From Cryptomeria japonica (lineage: Eukaryota > Streptophyta > Pinopsida > Cupressales > Cupressaceae): a stretch of DNA of 64,000 nt. The notes below the pieces were generated by a model. The model made no database searches and was not told the DNA's origin. It saw nothing but the letters and a program-made list of their open reading frames with translations. Below are positions 1 to 11,192 of the stretch, piece by piece (position 1 is the stretch's first letter; every line of letters starts with the position of its first letter). The stretch lies in the NCBI RefSeq assembly GCF_030272615.1, contig NC_081412.1, positions 543,758,335 through 543,822,334 of the forward strand. The letters run 5' to 3'. A program made the position numbers and the translations under genes.

Positions 1-513
1 ATTGACTTATCTTCTTCATTTCATCTTCTAATTCAATGTCTACTGAACCTTGTACTCCGTTCTTAGTTTTCCTCTTCCTTTCAAATACCTTTGGCTGAAT
101 AGCCTCTGGTTTCTTCTTGGTTGGTGACCTCTTGGTCACTTTTGGACTAGTAGCAGATGTAACCGGTGTTGATGCCGATGGAACAACTTTCTTCTTCCTT
201 TTCTTTGGTACCTTAGTAGATTAACTCTCTTAGAGTAGGTACCGGTCCTCTTCTTCTTTGGATCATGCGGTGAAGCAAGTAGGGTAGAGGTATACCCAAT
301 GAGTATATCATTCACCACTTCATATCCCATAGGCTCAACTTCATCTTTTATTGGCTCAACCACTTCCATTATGAAATGATCCACTTTGATCGTGAAACAA
401 ATATCATCTTCACATTTCTTAACCAAGTCACCTGATAGCCTTGTTCTTTGGTTCATCTTCAATCTAAACTCATCAAAATCCCTGTTTAGAATCTCCACAT
501 AAGTAGATCCCAC
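1..513 (-). pseudogene. Second ORF of retroelement copy 1, partial
   Basis: Residues read here correspond to the region after residue 270 of the ORF at 42320-45508 (shared stretches include EDDICF.IKVD, VEPMGYEVVNDIL and KVTKRSP.KKKPEA). It contains a very basic stretch (VPKKRKKKVV) followed by SATSPKVTKRSPTKKKPEA and then acidic residues. One frameshift near 225-235 separates the parts. The rest lies outside the window. The product is unrecognised; the basic run could be a nuclear-localisation or nucleic-acid-binding segment, which is only inference. Confidence 0.6.
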
Positions 514-917
514 TATTTGCAGACTCTACTTTATAGGTAAGTAAAAATGACTACAAGCGTCACCTTTATACATGCTCCTACCTACCATAATAAATTCATC
601 ACCATTAGGGTACAAACCTTAATTTTACCTTTTACCATTTCATTTCTTCTATGGGTTGATAGGTAACCAATACCGATAAAAGAACTTTATCGATATACTC
701 TGGGAGTTCAAAACATTGTTACCGATATGTTCCCCCTTAATCTTTTCGAAGCTCAATTTGTCGATTCAGGGATCTCCATACTGGGTGTGAAAACTGGTAC
801 ATCTTGTGTCTTCTCTTCAGATTTCTTTTTCCAAGTTTTATTCATATCTTCCTGAATGGTTTCAACATCAAACTTTCCTTTACCTTCTGGGAGGACCGGT
901 TTGTCTTCCGATAGATT
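514..917 (-). other. Untranslated spacer between gag and second ORF (copy 1)
   Basis: No long frame. Part of it (770-900) matches the sequence after gag in copy 2 at about 46000-46130 and reads as a short gag tail with KKKSEEK. Nothing resembling an aspartic protease (D[ST]G), integrase or reverse transcriptase is visible. Confidence 0.5.
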
Positions 918-2057
918 CTATCTCAGTTTGCATGCTTTGGCAAGATGTCCCGGTTTGTGACAACAATAGCATACCATACTAGGTGCTCTCCATGGTCTGG
1001 TGTTCACCTTTCCATTCTTTCTACTACATGTTGCGATAGTGTGACTGCTACCTTGATAGATCACACAGGTTGCATGCCAACTGTTTGTCACTCCACAACC
1101 ATTTGATCATTGGTCATAGGTTCTATAGCAGTTTGCGTTTCAGTTCATAAGAGGTTCTTGGATAACTCCTTTTGATCTCAATGCATAATCTCTAGGGTTG
1201 TTCATAATCGATCTGCACTCAAAAGATCTATGCCTAAACTTGTTGCATGCATAACAATGACCATTAAATTTACCAATTCTAGCCTTTTGGTTATACACAT
1301 TGTTTTGCATGTAAGGGAAATTATTGTAAGTCTTGCTCCTACATACATTGTTAGTATGTCCTTCCTTATGACAGTTAAAGCATACAGGTTTGAACTTTGA
1401 CTTACCTTTTCTTTTGCTACTATTCTTAGGTATCTATTGCACTTTTGGTGCATTGATCTTGGTTCTAGAGGATTCACCTTCCTTACATACAAAGAAACCA
1501 ATTCCAGTGGTATGCCTAGATTTCTTCATTGATTCTAGCTTTTGGTCCAATTTTGCAACACTCTAGTTGAACTTTGCAAGTATCTCCTTCACCTCAGCAA
1601 GTTCTTTGGAAAGAGATTCATTGGTCTTCATTAATGTTTCATTCTGAGAAATGGTTGCATTGAGTTCTGCTTGCATTTCTTCTTTCAATTCCTTACCCTC
1701 TTGTAGATAAGCGGTAATGGTACCAATTTCTTGATTCAACTTAAAGATCTTATGCTCCTTGTTCCTCACTAGATCCTCAACTTTTCTTTTGTTTTCCATT
1801 TCTTGACTCATCCTAATGGTTAGTCCTTCCAGCTCCCTCCTCAAGTTAGTTTTGGAATCATTGAGTTTCTCCACTTCTTCAATTAGGGAATCTATGTCTG
1901 CTTCATCAAAAGAGTTGTTTTCAGTAATTTCCAGCATTTGCTCAGCATGTTCTCTTCTTGTGGATAAAGAGGCTTTATACTTGACCTTAAGTTCATCATA
2001 GGCTCTTTCAGATTCAACCAGATGGTGAGTGAGTTCCCTCATGTTGTATTCCCCCAT
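918..2057 (-). pseudogene. Gag-like protein, coiled coil plus four zinc knuckles (copy 1)
   Basis: Capsid/nucleocapsid-type protein of the LTR element. It starts at the ATG at 2057 (MGEYNMREL), about 50 bases inside the LTR. The first 170 or so residues are charged and heptad-like, a predicted coiled coil. Four CCHC-like knuckles follow: CFNCHKEGHTNNVC (near 1385), CYACNKFRHRSFEC (near 1260), CVIYQGSSHTIATC (near 1075, second Cys replaced by Tyr) and CYCCHKPGHLAKAC (near 970). Stops and shifts interrupt it near 1560, 1440 and 1130, so it is a pseudogene. The UBN2 gag domain normally upstream of the coiled coil is absent. Knuckles 1, 2 and 4 are intact here; the paralogue at 46083-47284 has lost residues in knuckles 2, 3 and 4. 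Known for the family: such knuckles bind the element RNA during packaging. Confidence 0.75.
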
Positions 2058-2092
2058 ATCTCCTTTCAAGCAGTTAGACTTAAAGAAAGGTT

Positions 2093-2105
2093 GGCTCTGA
2101 TAGCA
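2093..2105 (-). other. Primer-binding site (initiator tRNA-Met type)
   Basis: Sense reading TGCTATCAGAGCC starts two bases inside the LTR boundary. It differs by one base from TGGTATCAGAGCC, the usual plant Ty1-copia site complementary to the 3' end of initiator methionine tRNA. It fixes the orientation of the element and the LTR boundary at 2108. Confidence 0.8.
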
Positions 2106-2107
2106 AT

Positions 2108-3230
2108 TGATGAATACTAAGAGGGGGGGTGAATTAGTATACACAAAAACCTTACCAAACACTTAAGTAGTTTTACTATAGACTGGTATAGCCCTTTCAA
2201 TAGTAAAGTGGTTAATACACAAACAATCCAAATAGAAAATAAAGCATTCACCCACAATAACACAATCACCATAACACAAGATATTTTGATGTAGAAATTG
2301 AAATGGGCAAAACCATGGTGAGTAAAACTCACAAGTCTACTATCTACAGAATAGAAACCAGACCGATTAAGGCCTTACAATGTTCTTCACTAGAGCAGAT
2401 CCTGTTAGGAATCTCGATCTTTGTTAGGAGATAAGTCCTGTTAAAGACTACCCTGTTAAAGGAATTTAGATCCACAACTGTGAACCACATTGTTAGAGGA
2501 TTTAGAACAAGCTTAACTGAGCCTACCCGGTTACGGGTCTCTGACTTGTCAAAGAGATTAGTAATCAATAATTAAGTGATCTACAAAGTAGCACAAAATG
2601 ATTAGTTAGATCCTTGATTGCACTTTGTTAATGCATTGCAGCATTACTTCAATCTTTTGTCCTTCACACGTTCAATCTCTATCGCAAGATCCTTTTTGCA
2701 AAGACCTAACTTCTTACACAACCCACTCAAAGCTGTAGACATGATGTCCTTATATAGGAATTTGATTTCATGTTGGTCCAATGAGATTAGATTACAATTT
2801 TCTAGGTACAATGCATCTAGACACAAATTGTAACACCACACAAAATCACCACATCAGTGTTGGTGGATGATAACTCATCACACTTTACAAGTTTGTTGTT
2901 TAAGAAAACAATGTATATGATTACAGGTTTACAAACAAAGACTGGTAAATTGGGACATAGTGTTCTAATTTTTAAAATATTGGCTTCCTCTTGGGGTCCT
3001 TGAATCGCTTGAGGTCCTCATACCGCTTGAGGTCTTCAGTCATGCTTTGACTGGTAAGCTCCTTCTACAAACACCGATAGTCTTCAACAAACAAAGACTA
3101 TGCATAGAATGGCATATAATAATAGTTTGAACAATACATCACATACTACCAGTTGAGAATAACTCAATAAGTGTGTTTCCATCAATGACAATCACAACTG
3201 AGTACAAACATCATCAAAATGCCACCAATA
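2108..3230 (-). repeat. 5' LTR of retroelement copy 1
   Basis: On the plus strand it begins TGATGAATACTAAGAGG and ends ACCAATA, so in sense it starts TATTGG (altered from TGTTGG) and ends TTCATCA. It matches the LTRs at 40844-41965 and 47335-48465 along its whole length by eye. A C-rich run lies just before the sense 3' end, shown as GAGGGGGGG on the plus strand near 2120. A TATA-like box is at 2750-2757 (minus). It is more diverged from the other two LTRs than they are from each other, as expected of a separate insertion. Confidence 0.85.
2750..2757 (-). promoter_or_regulatory. TATA-like box of LTR copy 1
   Basis: Sense reading is CCTATATAAGGACATC, with TATATAAG as the core. The same place in the two other LTRs of the family reads TATTTAAG. 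The position within the LTR fits a U3 promoter with the transcript start a few tens of bases downstream (lower coordinates). Confidence 0.55.
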
Positions 3231-3665
3231 ACTCCTTCGAGAACTTGCAAAAAACTTGACACAAGACTATTATCTATTGCTCTACAAAAGCTTTATAATT
3301 CATTCATTTTCACCTAAAACTCGCTACAATGACCTATGACTCTGACTTAGATAAACACAGAAGTGGAATCAAAACACTATTTCTTGGCCTTGAATTTCCT
3401 TTTATAGAAACAAGGGAGAAAACAAGATATAGGCCAAAGGAGACACATATCACAAAACAATTGGATAACATGTGACATCTTGTTACAAAAATATTCTCTT
3501 TATTGAATGTCACAACCAAGACCAAATATCTCTAACTATTTCAAAAAGATATTCCATGCACTTTATCCTATTTGTTGTTTTTGTTCATGCTAAAAAAGGT
3601 AACTACTGCTAGAAGACAAAACTGCCTGCCAGACTATCACATCAAATAGTTAGATAACTAACTGT

Positions 3666-6600
3666 TTGCAGTCCATACTCCTCCTTCAAGTAGGTGTTTC
3701 TCTATTCACCATATTCTTCATCGAATGGCCATCTAAAATTCATGACCTCATCAGCCTTTGCTCTATATGGAGTATATTTAACCGCTGCTTATTTTCCTCT
3801 CTTTCAAAAGACTCAAAGAATGTCCCTATATATATTATTTTGTCCATGTTGTCCTCCAACATGCTAGTATCTATCCCCTCACAAATCAGTTCTACTTGGG
3901 TGTTGATAACCCTTTTTGCCTCTTCTTTCCAAAGTTGTAAATGCTTTAATTGCCCCATTTTCATCCACAATACCTCGTAGAAATGTTTCATTCATTTCAT
4001 TGAAGTTCCTCATTAGCTGCCTTAACTTTCTTTCTATACTTTCTGGCAGAAGCTCAGCTTCTTGCGTTGACTTCACCAACAAATGGGTTGGCTAAAGCAT
4101 AGGTAGCCTCTCAACATGATATTTGGAATCCATTGACATTATTCTAAGTTCATTTCCCCTTTGTAACCATTTTGTAAACAAGGGAATTGCCCCTTCCTTG
4201 TCTTTGTCAAAACTTTGAAAAGCATTAAATAATAAAGAATATAAAGAATGAATGCTATTTAACCTACTGTCTAGCTTCTCATTCAAATGAGTTAGCACTG
4301 AACTAACTATCTCTCTTTTCTTGTAGGTAGACTGATCCTCTGACTCCTTTAGTTTATTCTCCAACTTAGTGACCTTCTCCAAAAGTTGGGCTCTTGTTCG
4401 ATCAGTTGATCTAGTAGTTTATTCATCATCATATGGCACTAATGATATGCTTGGGATATCAATCTCACTATCAAATTGAACTGTTGCATCTACATGGGTG
4501 AGAGGTGGAGACCTATATGTTGATGGTGTTGATGCAATTGTAGGAGTGGAAGAGGATGCTCCTATCTTACCCTGCTGAAGAAGTTGAACTCTAGTTTGCA
4601 GCTCCACACATCTCTTTTAAAGTTTTTTATATTCATGAAATTTTTTTTCAAACTTCTTTATAAGTTCCTCTTTTTCCATGGCCTCCCTCTTAGAAGTTTC
4701 ATGGGCCAATTTGGTCACATCCATAGTTAACTTAAAAGCTTCCACATTTGATGTATGAGAGGCTATTTTTTTTATGAGGCTTCCCCTTAAGTTTGGATTT
4801 ATATTACTAATATTATTCCTTCTAGGCTCTTGCTCTAATGCCCATATTGCCAAGGTTGCATAATCATCTACAAATTCCGATCCTTTCAATGCTAACCTTA
4901 CTTCTTCCTTTGAATTGAATTGCTTCTCTTTTAATTTCCTAATGGCATCAAAAGCCACTGCATTTTCTATATCCCACTCTAGTAGAATTAAGATCCCAAC
5001 CTGATTTATGATGATGCCACCTTCATCTGCAGTGATTCTTTTGAATTCTTCCATCATCTCATTCTTGACTTCTTCTTGATTTTCTTGGTCAGACATATCT
5101 GGCCTTTCAGCCTTTCTCTTAGCACTTCCCCTTTTGTATTCCTCTATTTTCAATTTTCATAAAAATTAGAAGAAGGCCGAGCTTCTCACAAAAGCCTCAT
5201 CCTAGAGAAATTTCTCACATTCCTCCTTTCTTGCATCTTTGAAGGCTCTAGCTTGAATATCTAAAGGAGTGAGGTCCAATTCTAATGTTAGTGGCACAAG
5301 AGGGATACCAATCTACATATCTACATTTGTCACTACAATAGTATCCTCCTCTTGTTGATCTTGCATGTGTTGTTCCACTGCTTGTTCTTCAACTTGCCTT
5401 GGAGGTGAAAGGGGAACATGTGGTGAGGGAATTTTGTTTAATTCCTCAAGGTCAATGATCTTGACCCCCTTAAAAGGTTTTTCTTGTATTTTTGGGGGTG
5501 GTTCTATCTTCATTATTTTCTTTCCTTTTCTCCTCACCAAATTTTCACTATCACTTCTACTTTCCTCTTCACTACTTGCCTCTTTTCTTACCTGCTTTAG
5601 AGAAGACTCATAAATAGGTCTTCCTTCTTGTATCCCATCTATTCTTTGAGGTAGAGGAGGTTGTGGACCTAGTGGTTTCATTCTCATTTGATGAATCAAG
5701 GCTGCCTCTTTTGGTGTTATGGATGTAGGCCATTGTAAATTTCTTCTCTCAACTTGTTGGCCATGGGCTTCTTCAAGTCTGGTCCGCTTTTCCTTCAATG
5801 CAAGATTTAATTTATTAAATTTATTCATTACAAAATAAACTTTGGCACAAAATGAAGTGAAATATCTCAATGGATCATAGCTTGGATCCATTCTCTACAC
5901 TATAACCCATAGCTTCCTAAAAGTTATCCATTTCTCCTTTCTCCAATACCGAGAAAAGAACTCAAACTCATTCATTATTATATCCTCAAGGAAGTTATGC
6001 TCATGGGGTATTGGACCTCCTTTAATTCTTTCCCTGGAGATATTTTAAAACCTTTTAGGGTCAATATGTCTTGCTAGGCTGACCCCTAAATGATATGGTG
6101 AAAAAAGATTGTCAAAATGCACATCCCCTTTTAATAATCATAAAATGTGGAATAACAGGATAATTAGGGAAAATAGTTCCTTTTCCTGTCCGCTTCACCT
6201 CCTTATCATGTATGCGCCCTATTTGCCACATCACTTAAAAAAAATACAATCTTAAAGGAACATTGAAAGGTAATACATGTGGCTCACCAGGGAAGCCATA
6301 AAATCTGATTATTGTACTGACAGGATGAGGGATAATGTCCCCATAATTATGCTTAATTCCCAAAAGTGGAAACCTCTCTTTAGGTCTTATTAAATCATGC
6401 AATTGTGTGGGAATCCTTGGTGGATTCATTGTTAATCCCTGCCTTAATCTAGAAGCAAAATTATTGTCAAAACTCACAAAACTAGCCTTCTTCCTATCCC
6501 AAGACATATCCATGCTCCAAAGCTGCACTGGCACCTCATTGTTGTCAATTGTTCTTCTGAGATTCATGGTACCCTCAAATTAATATTCATTTCTATATAG

Positions 6601-7506
6601 GAACATGTGCATTAGAAAGGAATACCAGTAGAAATGAGTGCTAAATACACCACTCTTGACATCTTGCAACACCTCATGAATATTCTCTTCAAGGTATGGG
6701 GCAAAGTCAAAGATCATTTTAAAATTTGGATGCTCAATTTGTATAGGCATATACATAAAATTAAGTCGCATGACTGTAATAGGATTGAATCCTAAGTTCT
6801 GACACAGAGAGAAGAAGGTGGCTTGAAAACAGGTGGCAAAAGAACCAATGGGAAAAGGCTTATGTGAACTAGGGCCAATATGGTAAGTTGTCTCTTCTTC
6901 TTTTGCCAAATGAGCTTGAAGGAGGCTAGTTCTAATGAAACCCTTCATTCTATAATATTCTACCTTCAACTCATCCAAATCTATATCTACCAAGGTAGAA
7001 GAAGGCTCATATAAATAAAAAAGCTCTTGGAATTATTCCCTCGTGATTGTCAACAAAATCTCTCCCTCATTTCCTCTTATAACCCTTGAAACAGGGTCAT
7101 AGCTATCTGCAACAGTTTTGAGAAGGTCAACATCCATGAATACATTCGGTACTACCAACTTGCCTAAGTCATATTTCCAAGTACTTGAAAATGGAGATTG
7201 CAAATTTCTTTGTCCATACCATTATTTGAACATTTTTGCCCCAGTCATCGGTACCCTAGCATCTGCGATGTGGTATACTTTATTAGTTAACCCTTCTCCT
7301 AGGTTTTTTCCATGAACAAGTCTTTGCTCTTGATATCTATCATTGGTTGAGGGATTTAATTGATCGGGAAAATCATCAAAAAGGTTTCTCTTCAAATATT
7401 GATATCTATCATTGGTTGAGGGATTTAATTGATCGGGCAAATCATCAAAAAGGTTTCTCTTCAAATATTGTATTTGTCTTGAGTGGTTCCATAGGGGAGC
7501 CATCAT
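3666..7506 (-). pseudogene. Family A coding region, copy 1 (unrecognised)
   Basis: A nearly continuous minus-strand reading runs from about 7506 to 3666 through successive frames, broken by stops or shifts near 7200, 7000, 6570, 6235, 5900, 5300, 5155, 4610, 4385 and 4085. N-terminal part (7506-6235): globular, with FFSLCQNLGFNPITVM, a hydrophobic YWYSFLMHMFLY and VQLWSMDMSWDRKKASF. Middle (5891-5313): proline- and acid-rich, with EASSEEESRSDSENLVRRKG. C-terminal part (5153-3666): long charged helices, a probable coiled coil, with a Ser/Thr/Pro linker at 4600-4480. I do not recognise the protein. A second copy, in the same order, lies at 39002-40843 plus 48466-49105 (FYGF versus VYGF, VQLW, and the W/E/T/M pattern of the C-terminus). 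Two copies in 64 kb argue for a repeat or TE-encoded family rather than a unique host gene. Confidence 0.6.
7331..7468 (-). repeat. In-frame 69-bp tandem duplication
   Basis: Two adjacent 69-base units (7331-7399 and 7400-7468) differ at one visible base (gggaaaa versus gggcaaa). 69 bases is 23 codons, so the family A frame is kept and the peptide repeats (YLKRNLFDD then PDQLNPSTNDRYQ, twice). The near-identity shows a recent event. Confidence 0.9.
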
Positions 7507-8738
7507 ACTAGACTAAGGTTTCTTATCAGTTAACCTTAGAGGGAAGAGGAAAACTAGGGCTTAACATGAGAATATCAACTACAACATAGAAATGTGCAAA
7601 TTTTTACTTCTTTATGCCAAATTTTAAACCCTAGAGCAATTTATAATATTTTCCCTACAATTTTCACACAATTTGCACTTCAACTGCTTTGAAAACATAG
7701 AAGAAAGATTGAGAAACTTATAGCTTTGTATGCACTAGATGAACCCTAAATTCAAACTACAAGAACTCTTTCCAATCTTCTCCCCCTCAAGAATAGCCTT
7801 CTGATCACCTCTCAATTGCTTTGTGAGTCAAAACTGGCTCTGAAAATATTTTTATTATCATTCTAGAATGAAGGGTCACCATCCCATCCTCCATTACTAC
7901 TCGCACAAGCAATGAAATGGCTCCAATTTTCATTTGAATTAAGTTTGAAATAGGACTATTGATATTCTCCATGTTGGCGCATCGCACGATCTACATTGGT
8001 CAATCTGATATTGACCTTCATATGTGGCAAGTGGACCCATAAAAAGTATGACGTAGCACCTCCAACTCACCATCCACTTTCTCTTGGTCAGCGACCTCAC
8101 CATCATCTCACCTCGGCCTGCCTTAGAAATGTGAAATCATATTGTGATGCCGAAATGATTAACCTCCTCATATCTTTGACTACAGGGTTGCGAGAACCGT
8201 CCGATCTTCTAAAGCTTTATCCTCCAGCCATAGTGACTACGAACCTTATCCACTTAACCATTGGGCACCTTTTTTATAGTGATTAAGACATCACCATCCA
8301 TTTAATGCATGTGAATATTGAGAATTTTTTAGTAGCTTGATCTTTAGGATAAGGACACTTGCAGAAATAACATAAGCTTTAGACTTAGCAAAATTAATGT
8401 GCCTTCTGAAAAAAAAATTAAAGGGGACCCACCTAGGATGATCTAGCTAGACATATCCTTAGGAAATAAAAGGGGGAACTTGACCATGGGGTAACAAGGT
8501 ATAGCACGAGACTTAGGAAAAATTAATAGGGGCCTGACAAAAGAATTAATGCCTAGGAAAATATATGGCCCCTCCAATGACAACATGACCCTCATACTTA
8601 AGTGAAAAAAGTACTGCGGAATTAAAATAAGTTTAGGGGTTTAACAATAGGACCTAAAAAAGAATGCACAAACCCTAAACCCTAAGCCTAAAACATGGGA
8701 CAAAGAGCCAAATAAATTTAAAATGATCAATATTTTGA
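7507..8738. other. Spacer without recognisable gene
   Basis: Only short open frames occur (for example 7996-8286 plus and 7805-7987 minus), with no similarity I recognise and no repeat to other parts of the window. It may include the 5' leader and promoter of family A copy 1. Confidence 0.4.
8266..8278 (-). promoter_or_regulatory. Possible TATA box upstream of family A copy 1
   Basis: The minus strand reads CACTATAAAAAAGG, a good plant TATA element, about 760 bases before the first family A frame. The surrounding 7980-8280 segment is less AT-rich than its neighbours. Whether it ever drove family A is inference. No other gene reads leftwards from here. Confidence 0.3.
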
Positions 8739-10744
8739 CTAAGGCATGAAGATTTTTTGCACAATCATTTTCAGGACTATAATCCTCAATGGCCTAAAAG
8801 TCCACATCTTCAAATTCCTCAGAAGAAAGGTGCACATCCTCTTCCACATTACAAACCTCTTTAGAATCAGAGACTTCCTCCTTAAGGACATTCTTAATTT
8901 TGTTATCATTAGCAAGTAGACACGTAGAGTGTCACTCACCCAAGATTATTTCTTTTTTTTGGGCTTTCTACTTGTCCACTTCCTCATTGTCTAAGCCCAT
9001 TTTATCTAGGTCTATAGTGATGCTTATTTTCGTAGGTCCTTTATCAGTTTTCCTAGCCTTGGAAAGGATAGGCTTGTGAGTAGAATTTTTACGTTTATTC
9101 AGGGTAATTTTAAGAACTATAACCTCCAAAGTTTCATTAATACGGTTGTTTTTATCTTTTTAGCTTTTGTAATAAGGGAAGGATTACTACTTTCAAGGGG
9201 CAGTGGTTTGGATTTAATAAGTTCAATATGAAGCAAACTACAAGTGTCTTCTGTATTATCTCTAGGGTTTTTAGGAAAGGTTATGAAATGGCTATGATGA
9301 GTGGGTTAGTTTAAGGAAAATTGATAAAGGGCATAAATTAACCCTTTATGCAAAGGAGGAGAAGCCCCATTACTAATAATAGTAGCCAATGATGAGAACA
9401 GATAAAATGATAGGTCAGAATTTTCACCATGATAGATATGATTTAAAATTGGAAAGTGATAGCCATGGATAGTAGTATAACACCCTTCCAAGGTAAAATA
9501 TTTAATCAAATGAAAACTCACCATAGCATACAAAGAGAATAGGATGGAGTGATTATAGCCATTCTACAACATCATCGTCCTTTCCCCTTTTTCAAATAAC
9601 TTCATGAGAAATCCTTTGTAGGCCCCCAAGCTCTTCTTTTCCATTTTCGAGGTAAAAGTACAAAGCTTTGTCACACTTTTATAAAGGAAATGGCCAATGG
9701 TGATTCAACTTTTTAAATTAATTGAAAAGAAAGTGAAATATATGCTTTCAATTTTGAAATGATGTAAACTATAAAAAATTTATATTCTTTTGTCTATTTT
9801 ATGTTTGTAATTTTAACAAAAAATTAAAAAATTATTTAAATGTAGTTTTTAATAAAGTAAACACTATAATTTAGTTGTTGATAGAATGTTGAAATTGAAG
9901 TTGCACAAGCCACCACACTTTATTTAGTAAATTTAACCTTTTTTCTTTAATTTTTCTGTGTATATTGATAACTTGAAACTTTAGGGGATGGATATATTTT
10001 TTACTATTTTTTTATAAATATATATTTTTCAATAAATTTGAAAAGTTGTATGTGCTAAAATATAATTCTTTCCAATTACCGTAACATATTTTCTTAATTA
10101 TTTATCCAAATTAGAAAAGATTTATATCATCTTGACATAGATTCTATAAAAACTAATTGAAATATTAAAGACATACATTTTGGAAATTTCACTTATAGAT
10201 CTATAAAAGGGTATTTTTACATTTCAAAAAAAAAATTTATTTATAAGAGTAGGAATTGTTGAAACATAAAGATTTTTTTAATTTTTTTTTTTGGTAATTA
10301 GACCCAAAGTGGTATAAAATATATATTTAGTAGACACTTCCAATTTCAAAAGTTGTGACCCATATATAACTTAGGTATAATGAATCTATATATACCATAT
10401 GTTTGACAAAAATAAAAATTTAGTTAGAATTACTTAAACTCACTTGTGCTGATAAGTTGGTCTAAAATGTTACACAATTTTTTGCTTTTACACTTCTACC
10501 CCATCGCATTCCAATCTTGTGGCTTCACTATGAGATTTAAGGTTATAGTGAATTTTATGCTACCAATAGTAATGACCCGCTTTTGCCATGAATTACAGAA
10601 TTTTGTCAACAAGGACCTATTATAACCTCTCATGGCTAAGAAATAAGGGATTATCTATACCCTGTCAAAGAGGTCCAACACTTCATCATTTTGACTTAAA
10701 TCATTGCAATCTATGGGTTCAAAGCATTTTAGAGAATCTGCCAT
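8739..10744 (-). pseudogene. Family B coding remnants (unrecognised plant repeat protein)
   Basis: Two coding blocks on the minus strand. The first starts at the ATG at 10744 (MADSLKCFEP) and runs to about 10480 with one stop near 10655. It includes MRGYNRSLLTKFCNSW and then IGSIKFTITLNLIVKP. The second block, 9710 to about 9306, has ALYFYLENGKEELGGLQR, then FTLEGCYTTIHGYHFPILNH and LHKGLIYALYQFSLN. An acidic tail follows near 8910-8750 (KEEVSDSKEV and SSEEFEDVDF). Between the blocks lie about 770 AT-rich bases that could be an intron or an insertion. From general memory the pattern recalls a large family of uncharacterised conifer repeat proteins. No function is claimed. Several stops make it a pseudogene. 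Confidence 0.45.
9710..10480. other. AT-rich intervening segment in family B
   Basis: No open frame of note. It is rich in A and T runs, including a T run with short A interruption near 10271-10292. It separates two parts of what looks like one protein. I see no clear GT-AG pair that I would defend, nor terminal repeats. Confidence 0.4.
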
Positions 10745-11192
10745 AGCTATCTTAATCAGAACAATAATTGGAAGACACAAGCAAACAAAAAACAAATTAG
10801 GCCCATAAAGATTTTTACAACCCAAAAAGGAAGTAATGCAAGTGTAATGAAGGCTTGGGATGGAAAAAAAAATAGCCCGAGTGGTTCAATTCTCACATGT
10901 TAAGTGACCATTCCATAAATAACCAACCTTGAAAAAATTCAATAGTAAGGCACCATCATCCACACAAATCCTATCACCACTCATGGCAGTGATGGCAATA
11001 TAAAAACAAGTCTTATTCATAAAATTCGTAACTATTAAAGCATTAAATTCCCCCATGTTGAGAAATATAATAATTAACATTCAACCCCACCCATCATTAA
11101 GAAGCCACATCAACATAATGTACTTCAACCAAATTTGAATTAGAAAATTTGAAAGATAAGGACCTTTTCTGCTCCCTTGTGTAATATTCTTT

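Larger units (their letters stand above)
1..3230 (-). mobile_element. Non-autonomous LTR retroelement, copy 1 (5' part)
   Basis: Read on the minus strand, this is a 5' LTR (3230 down to 2108), a primer-binding site at once after it (2105-2093), a gag ORF (2057 down to 918) and the end of a second ORF that runs out of the window at base 1. The same order and the same sequence families recur at 40844-48465, where both LTRs are present, so the copy is truncated only by the window edge. No protease, integrase or reverse transcriptase motif appears between gag and the second ORF. The LTR-to-gag spacing is only about 50 bases, so the N-terminal UBN2-type gag domain usual in plant Ty1-copia elements is missing. 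Outer end taken where similarity to the other LTRs stops (ACCAATA at 3224-3230). Confidence 0.85.

Noticed and set aside
1202-1501. Minus frame beginning MVSLYVRKVNPLEPRS
   Set aside because: It is out of frame with the zinc-knuckle reading of gag; the matching frame in copy 2 (46432-46728) is likewise a shadow.
10872-10910. tRNA-like stretch GAGTGGTTCAATTCTCAC
   Set aside because: It resembles a B box, but the flanking bases do not form a T stem or an acceptor stem and no A box lies at the right distance.
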